Source: Globodera rostochiensis
Lineage: Eukaryota > Nematoda > Chromadorea > Rhabditida > Heteroderidae
Assembly (NCBI GenBank): GCA_018350325.1
Contig: JAEVLN010000003.1
Coordinates: 331,985-395,984 of the forward strand
Reading direction: 5' to 3'
DNA: 64,000 bases
Positions 11,376 to 21,833 of the stretch are shown piece by piece. The notes beneath the pieces were generated by a model. The model ran no database searches. It was given only the letters and a program-made list of their open reading frames with translations, and was not told where the DNA came from. Positions within the stretch are counted from its first letter, which is position 1; each line of letters begins with the position of its first letter. The translations under genes and the position numbers were made by a program.

Positions 11376-12088
11376 CAGCTTTATCCGGATGGCAATATTC
11401 GACGCACGGCTAAATTTGCGCAAATAAAATTATTTTAAAAATTTTTTTATTCACTGTTTTTTTGCGCAACACTTGATGTCATAATAGCTGGGGCAACATT
11501 CGCTCAGCTCATGCATGCACGAGCCCAGTGTTCGAACGCACCTTGCCCAACCGCAGGGGCAGTACACCTTCACTGCCTTCCGGCAGTTGCCCACGTCGAG
11601 CACGTCTAGGAACACGTCCTACAAAACGTTAGAGTTTTTCTCTATAATTCCTTTTTTGCTATTGTCTAAAATGTGAATGGTATAAATAAAAATCCTACTT
11701 GATTTATTTTTGGGGGTTTTTAAAACTTAATAAATTCCTCTATCCATAAAAACGGCCAATTTGTTTCATATCATCGAGTTCATTGTTTTTTTTTTTTTTT
11801 AGATTTAATTGAAAAATGACTGACTGCACTTCTTTTTGTTTGGGTGGTCTCAACAAAATGTGAAAGTATTTAATGAACGTCCAATCAATTCGTAAATTTG
11901 ATATTAATTTTGTTTATTAAATAATATTCTTTGTTTTAAAATTATGAAATAAAAATAAAATGTTGTTTATTTTAACAAATCCATCTAAACACTTATTTGG
12001 ATTTTTTAGTCTAATTGAAAAATGACGGCACTTCTCCTTCAATGCCGACGATGGCGGTCAACGCAAGGCAAAAAATAAATGGGAGCAT
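11376..12088 (-). CDS. Small secreted cysteine-rich protein, locus 3
   Basis: Paralog of the gene at 7979-9100 in the opposite orientation, so the two face each other. Exon 1 (12088-12032) encodes a signal peptide 'MLPFIFCLALTAIVGIEGE'. The cysteine core exon (11618 to about 11455) reads 'DVGNCRKAVKVYCPCGWAR' then C, 'SCMHELSECCPSYYDIKCC'. A short exon (about 11409-11376) encodes 'PCVEYCHPDKA' and is followed by GTAAGA. The charged helix exon expected between exon 1 and the core was not located, so the gene may lack it. The core keeps all expected cysteines. Start choice rests on the match with the other signal exons. Confidence 0.6.
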
Positions 12089-12239
12089 TTTTGGCGAGAA
12101 TAAGGGACCAGAAGGTTTGGGGAAATTGAGAATAATAATAATCTGAAAAACCGCGGATTAAAACACCGGACATTCAATTCAATTCAGAGGCCGATTTTGT
12201 GGATGGAAACGATTTCTGGTTTTGGTGATTAGACTGATT

Positions 12240-12490
12240 CATTGGTTTTGGAATCGGTGACGGTTACTGTACATTCATGGTTTGTAGAATCGGGGACGGT
12301 TACTGTACATCCATGGTTTGTGGAATCAGTGACGGTTACTGTACATCCATGGTTTGTGGAATCGGTGACGGTTACTGTACATCCATTGGTTTTTGGCATC
12401 AGTGACGGTTACTGTACATCCATGGTTTGTGGAATCGGTGACGGTTACTGTACATCCATTGGTTTGTAAATCGGTGATGGTTACTGTACA
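12240..12490. repeat. 35-36-bp minisatellite upstream of cysteine-rich locus 3
   Basis: About seven copies of a unit containing 'GTGACGGTTACTGTACATCC' followed by 'ATGGTTTGTGGAATC'. It lies 150 bp upstream of the start codon at 12088 and is the reverse complement of the block at 7365-7465. The unit contains the 6-bp palindromes TGTACA and CCATGG. Confidence 0.9.
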
Positions 12491-12519
12491 CAAATAAACA
12501 AATTATGGAATCAGAAAGG

Positions 12520-12795
12520 CGGCGAAAGCAATGGAAGAAAGGGGAGGAGAAGGAAGCCGGCATTTTGCCGAAGTAAATTGAGTGATGAATGAATGATGTT
12601 TTCCTCCAGGGGCGTCGCCTGGGGGGGGGGGGCTTTTCCCCTTCACATTCCAAGGCCAGTCCAAATTGTTCCAATCAAAATGAAGGCGATGCATTTTATA
12701 TATTCAGCGAGGGATTTTTGTTTTGACTTCTGGGCTTCGTCACCAACAAACAGCCGGGTGGACATTTTCAGAAAACCGGCGGAATTTATTTTTAT
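12520..12795 (-). repeat. Interspersed repeat R1, copy D, with GAAGAAAGGGGAGGAGAAGG lead
   Basis: R1 in reverse orientation. It begins with 'GCCGAAGTAAATTGAGTGAT' and 'ATGAATGATGTTTTCCTCC', then a G-tract, 'CATTCCAAGGCCAG' and 'ATTTTATATATTCAGCGAGG'. The same arrangement lies upstream of the cysteine-rich loci starting at 51856 and 55476. Confidence 0.8.
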
Positions 12796-13044
12796 CAATT
12801 AATTTTATTTTATTAAAATTATTTTATTTCTTTCGGTACTTACAAAAAAATCCTTTCATCCCTGCCCCCCTCACTTGAACGAACAGCGAACAAATCGCGC
12901 GCTTTGTTTAATTAATAATATCCCTCATCATTTAAATAATTAAATTTAATATTCCAAAATTCCTTTTATAAAAAGAGAGGAAAATGCGTTGTTGTTGATT
13001 TTCCATTTCCACGGCAATTGTTTAACTGATCGTTGACCACAAAG

Positions 13045-13235
13045 CGAAGTCGATGTTCACGGTGGAATCGCCTGTGAACAGGCTAATGTACTTCAACCGA
13101 AGCATTATGACGGAAATGCCTTCTTTAACACTACAGTAACCTACCGGACGGACAGCACCGTATTCATGCCCTACGATTCGTTGGTTAGAATTACAGCTGG
13201 CACCCGATCGCAGAAAGATGGACGAAGGAGGAAGT
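13045..13235 (+). pseudogene. GT10 fucosyltransferase fragment (third locus)
   Basis: Two frames encode 'FTVESPVN' and then 'FFNTTVTYRTDSTVFMPYD', which match the GT10 block that reads 'DLESPSN...FFNLSMTYRAE..LLAPYG' in the locus at 3890-5815. A frameshift separates them. No other exons were found around it. It represents a different, more diverged member of the family than the first two loci. Confidence 0.65.
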
Positions 13236-13964
13236 AAGAGGGCAGACACATAATTTTACAGACTTCGGAGCCTTCCGACCCCCTCAAAAATGTCTAAAAA
13301 TCCAGGTCCGTTCAACTCAGTCAATAAATTACTCAGCCCGGACAGGATTTTCCAGGAGTCCTGACCTGGAACCCTGGTATTTTCATTCAATGCACCAGGA
13401 TCAGGATTAGAGCCCAGACTCGAGGACCTTAAATTTGAATTCTTTAAATTTAATGGCTTAAATTTTGTGTCCCAAAAATTTAATCCATTTTATTTTACCT
13501 CTTTTAGCTTTCTATTTTCATTTTTCAATGCGATAAGATCAGCTTGAATTGTGTCCATTTGCGCTTGGAAATGATCGCAATTTTTTGTTTGCGGCTGTAC
13601 GCCTTCCCCTAAAATAATTATTCAAATTTCCCCATTTTTGAATTTCCTTTTTGCTCGCCGACCGTCCGTTTTTGTTCCCCGGGCGCCGCAAAATTGTGCC
13701 ATTGTCTGAGGCTGCTGCGAGACAATCAAAACGATCAGAAAAAGCCATAGCAAAAGGGCAGCCCCAATGAACAACTTAAATACATAAATATATTATTAAG
13801 TAAGAAGGACACCAATAAATATTTTTATTTCCACTGAAATTGTTTGTTGGATTAAATAAATAAAAGTTATATTTAAAAGCCCTAAACTCATTTCAAAAGC
13901 ATCTGTCGTATGGATGACTTTAAAATGATTTTGCTTAATATATTTTAAATGGTTTATTTAATTA

Positions 13965-14455
13965 CTTTTAATTTGTTTACCCATTAGATTTACTTATTTA
14001 ATTCATTTTAATTCGTTTACCCCTTAAATTACTTATTTAATTCATTTTAATTCGTTTACCCCTTAAATTACTTATTTAATTCATTTTAATTCGTTTACCC
14101 ATTAATTACTTATTTAATTCATTTTAATTTGTTTACCCATTAAATTACTTATTTAATTCATTTTAATTCGTTTACCCCTTAAATTACTTATTTAATTCAT
14201 TTTAATTCGTTTACCCATTAATTACTTATTTAATTCATTTTAATTTGTTTACCCATTAAATTACTTATTTAATTCATTTTATGTTTACCCATTAAATTAC
14301 TTATTTAATTCATTTTAATTCGTTTACCCCTTAAATTACTTATTTAATTCATTTTAATTCGTTTACCCCTTAAATTACGTATTTAATTCATTTTAATTCG
14401 TTTACCCATTAATTACTTATTTAATTCATTTTAATTCGTTTACCCATTAATTAAG
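13965..14455. repeat. 38-39-bp AT-rich minisatellite, about 12 copies
   Basis: Tandem copies of a unit containing 'TTACTTATTTAATTCATTTT' and 'AATTCGTTTACCCATTAA', with CCC(A/C)TT variants alternating. No gene is visible in 13250-13960; it contains GGTCC/GGACC-rich motifs at 13300-13410. Confidence 0.95.
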
Positions 14456-14594
14456 CTTTAAGAGGAAAAATGGAAATCGGCCCCCTACCAATAACTAACT
14501 GAAAACGGAACTTTAAGTGCATATGAAATTTTAGTTTAATATGCCCCACAATTATGCCGTTAGCGGTCAAAAAAGAATGTATAAAATAAACTTT

Positions 14595-14810
14595 CGGCGA
14601 CATCGGCTGGCCGAGGCGTGCTGAAGATGCCCGCAGGCACTTCCTTCCATTCTTTGTGGCCAATGCCCCCAGGGAACAACGGCTGGCAGAAAAGTCCGGG
14701 CGTTGGCGAGCGGATCAGCTGGCGGGTGCCAGACGGGCGGAATTTGCCCAGAGGCGATGCCGACACGCAGAGGATGTTCTCTGTTTCTCTGTCAACGATT
14801 AACTCTCACT
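14595..14810 (+). other. Possible coding remnant, unrecognised
   Basis: One frame reads 'DIGWPRRAEDARRHFLPF' and continues Arg/Ala-rich to a stop near 14805, with higher GC than the surroundings. Other frames are also open here, so the reading frame is uncertain. No family was recognised, and the C-tracts at 14828-14858 follow it. Confidence 0.25.
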
Positions 14811-15254
14811 GTCTACGGTACTGCTCGCCCCCCCCCCGCTGTCCTCCCCCCCCCCCCGAGCGATTTTCGACGTCTTTCAAACATCCATAACTCCTTTCTT
14901 TGATAACCAAATCTTACAAATTTAGTAACATTCAAAAGCTTAAGTGCTGTTAATGCTTAAGCGGACTAAATACTTTAGAAAATAAAATGCTCGAAAATTC
15001 AACTTTTTTGTGATGAGTAGTCTGTAACATTTTTGTGAGCTACTTGATTGACTAGCTTATTCTTGCCCCTTTCGAGTAATACTAAGATTTTAGAACTCGG
15101 TTGACTAAGAACAGAGATATGATTTTTTAAACCGGCCGAGGGGGGGGGGGGGACGAAGCGCACCCCACTGCCTAAGCCTCAGTCATAAAGCATCGCCCCC
15201 CCCCCCTTGCCGCCAGTCAAAAATGTCACTCTTTTTATTACCTTTTTAATGTTT

Positions 15255-15415
15255 TTAGGGATCGGAATATGAAGCAGAATATGGACACTAAAAGAGGAGC
15301 CCATACAATGTATACGCGTTGATGAAGCACGTCAACAAGCGGTTGTATGAGCGGATGAACGAGCAGGCGAACGTGCTGAAGGACATGCAGTTTCTGATCA
15401 CTCTGATCTTTTAGT
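15255..15415 (+). pseudogene. Unrecognised gene fragment
   Basis: After an acceptor-like 'TTTTTAG' a frame reads 'GSEYEAEYGH', a stop, then 'SPYNVYALMKHVNKRLYERM' and 'FLITLIF' to a stop at 15413. The lead sequence and first codons recur at 51940-52012, where the rest is missing. It appears to be a broken copy of an unknown protein. Confidence 0.4.
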
Positions 15416-15682
15416 TTCACTGTACAAATAACATCCGCCGTTTGGTTTTGATTATTCTGGTCCGTGGTCTAATAAAAAATTTTAATTTTATCGCCCGGAA
15501 ATTTAAAATGATTATTTTCTTTTAAGAAATTAATTAAATTCAAAAAAAACTTCAACTCAGAGTAATGAGCAAAAGCCATAGATTTATTCTTCGTCAAAAA
15601 TATCTAAGAAAGTGAATTAATCAAAACATTTTTTCAAATTTCATCGGCCCGGCGACTTTGCCCTTCCAATGCAAAAGCGCAC

Positions 15683-16603
15683 TTAAACAACAGTGGCCAA
15701 ATACTGGTAAGTGATCAGGTGGTAAAAGTCGAGCAAAACTGAAAAAAATGAAACGAATTACGGGATAGAAATTGAAAGAAAAGTTTTGTGTCTCAGGAAC
15801 TTCCAATGAATAAAAAACAATTTTTCTATAAACAGAACCTCAAAATTTGATTGGTCGAATGGACTTACATTCTAAAAGCTTTTCGAAGTCTTCAGCCAAC
15901 GCTTCGTCAGTGCCAACACATTCAGCCACAATCTCGCGGGCACGGTGCAAAAGAATATTCACCTAAAATTGAAACAAAAAAATTTAAAAGTAAACTTTTT
16001 CAAGATAATTTCAAGAGGTGAATTTCTAGCTATGCTTTGATGAGAGGTTATCCCCGAAAACGTTTGGGTTTAGTGCCTCCGGCCCTATTATATTTACGTC
16101 ATTATTGTTGCTCGCCAAGGCCACATCTCGTGGCATGTTGTTGATGCGGTCCGTCTTGCACACAAGCGCTAAAAGTTGAAGGAATTAATAAAACCAGGAT
16201 AAACGCGCGGGCCAATAACCAAAATCCCGAAAAGCCAACTATTTAAATCAACCGATTTTAGTGACAGGCAAAATGAAAAAAGAGACGCGGAAACGGCTTA
16301 CAAAGAATGGCCGCGGGATCCCGGGAAAAATGGCGATCCCTGGTTTGATTCCGGCCTATAAACACCTGGGATCGCGCCCGACCAGGATTTTTAGAAAGAT
16401 TAAAAACTTAAACCGGTTTGGACTGGGTTAACTCAAAATCAACCAAGTTTATACACATGGATTTAAAACTTGCCTTTAACAAATTTTCTTGCTTCGATCA
16501 GTCGGGCTGGAAGTTCCACACCGACTTGAAAGCCAGGCGCATTGATTGGAATGCGCAGTATTGCGGAACTGATATCGCGAGCGAGACCCGTGCAATAATT
16601 AGC
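15683..16603 (-). CDS. Conserved-looking protein, 3' exons only
   Basis: Four exons join in phase: 16603-16474 ('GLARDISSAILRIPINAPGF', 'VGVELPARLIEARKFVK'), 16168-16098 ('KTDRINNMPRDVALASNNND'), 15962-15869 ('NILLHRAREIVAECVGTDEA') and 15738-15683 ('FLLDFYHLITYQYLATVV' then stop). The first intron starts with GC instead of GT (AAAG|GCAAGT), which is needed to keep the frame. Together they give 116 residues of a hydrophilic, helical C-terminus. I do not recognise the family. Upstream exons should lie in 16620-17400, where I could not define them. A readable stretch 'IGGGPGAECVVLLTIYFFGG' at about 16800-16730 may be one. Confidence 0.6.
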
Positions 16604-16984
16604 CTGGAATGAAAATTTTATGCTATTATAATTAATAAATATTATTAAATTTGTTGATTTTAACTTTTGACAATAAATGGACATATTTTTTTGCTACTAA
16701 ATCCCCAGTCCAACCAATGATTTTGCAACTTTCAGCCGGGCACCCATCCGCCAAAGAAGTATATGGTCAAAAGCACAACACACTCGGCACCGGGCCCACC
16801 GCCGATTGAAACGTAAAACGCAGATAATCTCAAACATAAGTTCGGTGGGCATTTTTTTGAAAGCCATTTTTCAAAAATATTTAAGAAATTGTGTTGGAAT
16901 TGAGAGAGAGGAGAGGAAACCGGTGACCTCAGATTCGATTTTGCGAATGAACGCCACCGATGGAGGGCATATCATTGTTATCTC

Positions 16985-17270
16985 AGCTCAACTGGGCGGG
17001 GGGGGGGGGTTGGGGTGGGTGGGTGCCATGCCGTGGTGGTGATTGCCTGGGAGTTGTCTGGGAGCTCAACTGGGAGGGGGGGGGGGGGGGGGGGTTGAGG
17101 TGAGTGGGTGCCATGCCGTGGTGGTGATTGCCTGGGAGTTGTCTGGGAGCTCAACTGGGGGGGCGGGTGGGGGGGGGGGGTTTGGAGTGGGATGGGTGCC
17201 GGCCGTGCCGTGGTGGGGATTGCCTGGGAGTTCAACTGGGAGATGGGTGGGATGGGTGCCGTGCCGAGCC
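16985..17270. repeat. G-rich tandem repeat, about four copies of 85 bp
   Basis: Units contain 'GGGAGTTGTCTGGGAGCTCA', 'ACTGGG' plus a G-tract of 8-18, then 'GGGTGCCATGCCGTGGTGGT'. Gly/Trp-rich frames here are artefacts of the repeat. Confidence 0.9.
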
Positions 17271-17649
17271 TGTGAGCGATGAAAAATTGTTAAATTTTAA
17301 GGAATCGTTCAGTTCGGCGCCGGGGCCGGAATGCCGTTGGACCCCTTCAACAAAATCCAAGGCTGACCACGGCTCTGGGGTACCAAGATTAGTTCAGTAA
17401 GTCAAAAACAATAAATTATGACAATTCTAATTTGTGGCACCGGTACCCGTTTCTCATTTAAAGAAATATCCAATTGAATCACCAATCCGTCTCTGGTCCT
17501 GATCATTGTATTGATTCGGAGAAACGGTCGTGCGGAATTCGAATAATGGCCAAGTGCTAGTCAATCAGAGGAGCAAAGAGAAAAACAGCGCGGTGAGAAT
17601 AAGCGACGGAACGAATCCTGCAAATTGGGGGAAAATAATATTTAGAACA

Positions 17650-18010
17650 AAGACCCTCGGGGGGTTCCGGACAAAAACCCTCGGTTTATCGAGAATCAGA
17701 AAATTCGGGGTTTCGGAAAAACCCTCGGGGGTTTAGGGCAAAAGCCTTCGGGGGTTAGGCTCGGCTTTACTGAGGATCAGAAAGGCGTTCCGGATAAAAA
17801 TTCCCGAACTTACTGAGGTTCAGAAAATTCTGGGTTAGGGAAAAAACCCTCGGGAGTTCCGGACAAGAGAATCAGAAAATTTGGGGTTAGGGAAAAAACC
17901 CTCGGGTGTTCCGGACAAGAGAATCAGAAAATTTGGGGTTAGGGAAAAAACCCTCGGGTGTTCCGGACAAAACCCTTGGCTTTACTGAGAATCAGAAAAT
18001 TCCGGACAAA
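17650..18010. repeat. Degenerate repeat of 'ACCCTCGGGNGTTCCGGACA' units
   Basis: Irregular copies mixing 'ACCCTCGGG', 'TTCCGGACAA' and 'GAATCAGAAAATTNGGGGTT'. Non-coding. Confidence 0.8.
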
Positions 18011-18181
18011 AAAACCTAAATAAAGAACCCAAAAGATTTTTTTTAATTTTCATAAAATGGATCAACCCTTATTAATGAAATCGAATGCAGAAAAATAATG
18101 CACAAACAAGCAAATGATGGACCATTTAATCTTCTCTACTATGGGTAATTTAATTTAAGCCCTTTATATAATATTAAAAGT

Positions 18182-18322
18182 ATGATTGCTCCCTGAACCT
18201 CGCTTTTTTTTGGTCGGAGTTTTTTATTGAAGGTTTTGCTGGAAAAACCCCGACCCCTGACTTTTTTAGTCGGGTTTTTGTACCCGACCCTTCTCGCCCC
18301 CAAGGGGTCCGGGAGCAACCCA
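18182..18322. repeat. Inverted repeat with GACCCC/GGGGTC interior
   Basis: 'TTGCTCCCTGAACC' near 18185 pairs with 'GGTCCGGGAGCAA' near 18318. The interior contains repeated CCCGAC motifs. No target duplication was seen. Confidence 0.5.
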
Positions 18323-18439
18323 AATTTAAACGGTTCAGAAAATTCAATTTTTTCCAAAATATTGCATTAAATTTCAAAACATACAAACGTGATTACCTAT
18401 GTAGTTGCATAAATACAAATTCATGCTCGTCCGCAGCTG

Positions 18440-18620
18440 GCAGATGCTTTTGTCCGATTTGGCCTACCGGACGGACCTTTTGTCCTTTTCTCTATTATCG
18501 TACATTTTGTCTGGGTCTACAGTACCTTTGGTCATTTTCCCTATTACCGTACATTTTGTCCGATTTAGCCTACCGGACCGTTTGTCCTTTTCCCTTATTA
18601 CCGTACATTTTGTCCGGGGT
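18440..18620. repeat. Tandem copies with TTTGTCC(G) motif
   Basis: Two copies of about 85 bp with 'GGCCTACCGGAC', 'TTTGTCCTTTTC' and 'ATTACCGTACATTTTGTC'. A related TTTTGTCC-rich block lies at 26585-26800. The AT-rich stretch 18630-19770 has no supported gene. Confidence 0.7.
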
Positions 18621-19773
18621 TGACTATTCAATCAAATGTGTGTGGGTGTGTAATTTTCTCTTTTTATTCCCAAAACATTTGCATTTTTTATCAAATTTCA
18701 ACAAATTTAAAGATTTACGATGCAAAAATTGGCATTTAAATTGTTGCTTTCCATTCTCATAATTAGAGCGCAGATTTACATGTTTTAACATGTTTTTTTT
18801 TGTTGCAGAAAAGGGGATCATAAGAGAAGCCCAAAAATAGCATTCATTCCGAAAAATTTTAGAATTCAAGCGACTTCTTAGTCCATATAAATCCATATTA
18901 TAAAAAATAAAATAAATTATTGGACGAATAATTTATTTTAAATACCATTTAAATTATTAAATAATCTTTTAAAAATTAAATTTAATAAAAGTCTTAACTA
19001 ATTTAGCGTTGTATTTAATTTAATTAGTAATATAAAATTCTCACAAAAGAGTTTTACTATAAAATAATAATTAAAAAATTAAATTTTATAAAGGTTGGTT
19101 TTCAGCTCCCTTACTTTCTTAAATAAGCACACAAAATCATAAAATATTTTTTAATTCATTCCTTTTCCCCCAAACTTTGCATTTAAGTCCCATGCTGAGC
19201 GTGGGCCATCCAGCTGAATTTGGATGCGCCAGAGTGTGGGCTTCAAAAAAATATAACATATGCACCGGGTTCGGGTTAGGGGCCGAAATGGGGGGTCGAA
19301 GCAGAAGTTTTTTTTTAATTTTGTTTTTTACATTTTAATATAATAATTTAACTATTTAAAGTAGACTAACTTTTATCATTTGTATTTGGGTTAAGAGTAC
19401 TTCTGTCCCCTATGGGTTTTTGGCCAACTTTGATGAACTGTAACTTTTGCTTAAGATAGAGAGCAGTTCAAAATTTGGCACTTGTTTAGTCTTTGGTCGA
19501 CGATTTCGACGTAGTTTTCCGAAGCCGTAGTCAAATGCTGGACTCTTTTTTAAATGACTTTATTTTGCTTTTTCAAATTTTACATAAAAAAATAATTTAT
19601 GATTACCGGAGACTAGTAATTAAAAACATTTAACCCTTCACTGTCAGCCAAAATCTTAAGATTTTCAGAGGTTTTTTAATTCAAATTCAACTTCTGCTAA
19701 GGCAACATTTAAAATTGGCTTTCTTGTGGTCAGAAAACGTTGAAAGCCTCTTTTCGATTTTTTAGCTTTAAAT

Positions 19774-20211
19774 TAGAGTTGGCCGGGACCGGGATTTTTG
19801 GGAAAAATCGGGACCGGACCATGAAAACCGGGATCGGGACCAGCATGTTGAACCGAGACCGGGATCGGGATTACGATTTTTCAAAAACCGGGAACGGGAT
19901 CGGGATTAAAACCGAGACCGGGATCGGGATTAAAACCGAGACTGGGATCGGATTACGATTTTTCAAAAACCGAGACCGGGATTAAAACCGAGACCGGGAT
20001 CGGGATTACGATTTTTCAAAAACCGAGACCGGATCGGGATTAAAACCGAGACCGGGATCGGGATTAAAACCAAGACCGGGATCGGGATTAAAACCGAGAC
20101 CGGGATTAAAACCGAGACCGGGATCGGGATTAAAACCGAGACCGGGATCGGGTTTTTTCAAAAACCGGGAACGGGATTCAACGCGACCGATCCCGGTCCT
20201 GGCCAACTCTA
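19774..20211. mobile_element. hAT-like element with iterated ACCGGGATCGGGATT core
   Basis: Ends are TAGAGTTGGCCGGGACCGGG and GGTCCTGGCCAACTCTA. The exact 8-bp repeat CTTTAAAT flanks it at 19766-19773 and 20212-20219. The 438-bp interior is almost entirely units of 'GAGACCGGGATCGGGATTAA'. No protein is encoded. Confidence 0.85.
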
Positions 20212-20219
20212 CTTTAAAT

Positions 20220-21833
20220 TCACAGAAAAAAAATGCTCGCTTCTTCTTCTTCATCTGTGCATAGATTTTATGGCAATTTTAACTGAGAATGTACGAAGAG
20301 AAAGAAGAACAGAAGAAATAAATATAGGCGTTGTACAAAAAAAAATTGAATTGAACAAAGCACACGCACAAAATACATAAAGAAGAAAGAGAGAGTTATC
20401 GCAATTAATTATTAAGTGAATTTTTGAACAAAAAAAATGTATGGGACGGATGGAATTAAAAATAATTTGAAATTTTGTTTTTCTTTGGTGTTGAACAAAA
20501 ACAATAAGCGACACGGGCAAGAACAGAGTGAGGGAGGGGAAGAGCATTTTGTTATACTGCATAGAAAGCAATGCTCCTTACCAAGGATGGGAGCCGACCG
20601 ACATCAAAAAATTTCGGAAATCGGAACTCCGAGGCCTTAAAATTTTTCGGAAATTGGAATTCCGACGACCATCTCCTGCTCCTTAGTTTTTTTGTTGTTG
20701 TTTTTGTAAATGGCCCTAAGGTTTGTCGGTTACCGCAAAATTTTTCTTCTTTTCAAACCAGCAGGGTTGGGGCACTTTCGAGGACGAAAAACCTCAGACA
20801 ATATTTTCGGGAGTTTTTTCGCCAAAAAACGCATAAAATTCGGGGGCGAAACCCCTTTTTCTGGGCTTAAACTTAGAAAACGAATTTTAATTCCTTTTCT
20901 TTTTTGTTTCAGCTTTTAGTGAGCCGAGCTTTGCCCGGCCATGATCGAAACCGAAAACCTAAAAACTTGGGCACCCGGGAGCGAAATTCTCGGATAGTCG
21001 ACGATACTATTGTTGTTGGAGTATCAGTCCGAATTGGAATCGACAACCCGAGGGACTCATCACTACACATATGACAACATTGGGACACAACAAAAGCGAA
21101 TATAAGAAAAGATCGCCGTGGGGGTTGAAAGAATGCGCAAAACAACGAAGAAATTCGATTACAATAAATATAAAAAATGCTTTTGTTGCATAAATTTTGA
21201 AATTGAAAGTTCAAAAAAATTAGCGGCGATTGCCGCAACACGAAAGAATAAAATGCAAAATGAGCACCACGGGAATTAAACTAATTTAAAAGTTAATCAG
21301 TGTTTTTAATGACCAATGAATTTTCCTACCAAAACATTCTCTAATTTGTAAAGTCAACTTCCGATTGACTTTTTGTAATTAATTGGCCATGCAAAAAAAA
21401 TTTTGGATTTTTAAACAAAAAAAGTGGCAATGTCATCTGTCGGCAAGCCCTGCAAAACTCAGTCATTCATCATCATTCATCTGTTCTTGAATTCCTGTGA
21501 AAGGTACAGTATCATTATGTATTTAGGTTACGGTCAAAAACAAACAAACAAATGTGTGCGCACCTTGACAGCCTGAAACTTCAATTTTTAAGCTAGAAAA
21601 CTTATAGCAAGATTGGAATATCTAATACTGTTCGAATTCTGTAATGGACTTTTTTTTAATTTTCTTTAAAAACCCCGAAGAAATTGTCACGAATAAAAAT
21701 CAAATTCATTAACTCGAGACCGAGACTTGACCCCGACGAGACTCACGTGCATCATTGTAGGGGGGCACGCAAAATGGTAACTTATTACACCATTTTTGCT
21801 CAATTTTTACTATTGTTTTTCCTCCTTTTTTTG
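20220..21833. other. Intergenic, no supported gene
   Basis: Contains TTTCGGAA/TTCCGA palindromic motifs at 20595-20665 and AT-rich sequence. It is the region downstream of the PAK gene. Confidence 0.5.

Noticed and set aside
13965..14455. Regular repeat array that might be taken for a CRISPR
   Set aside because: The repeats are contiguous with no unique spacers and the genome is clearly eukaryotic. The same applies to 63437-64000.
16978..17400. Gly/Trp-rich and Pro-rich frames
   Set aside because: They are translations of the 85-bp G-rich tandem repeat.
20571..21241. Several open frames of 70-110 residues
   Set aside because: No domain, signal peptide or splice-consistent partner was found; parts cover TTTCGGAA palindromic motifs.
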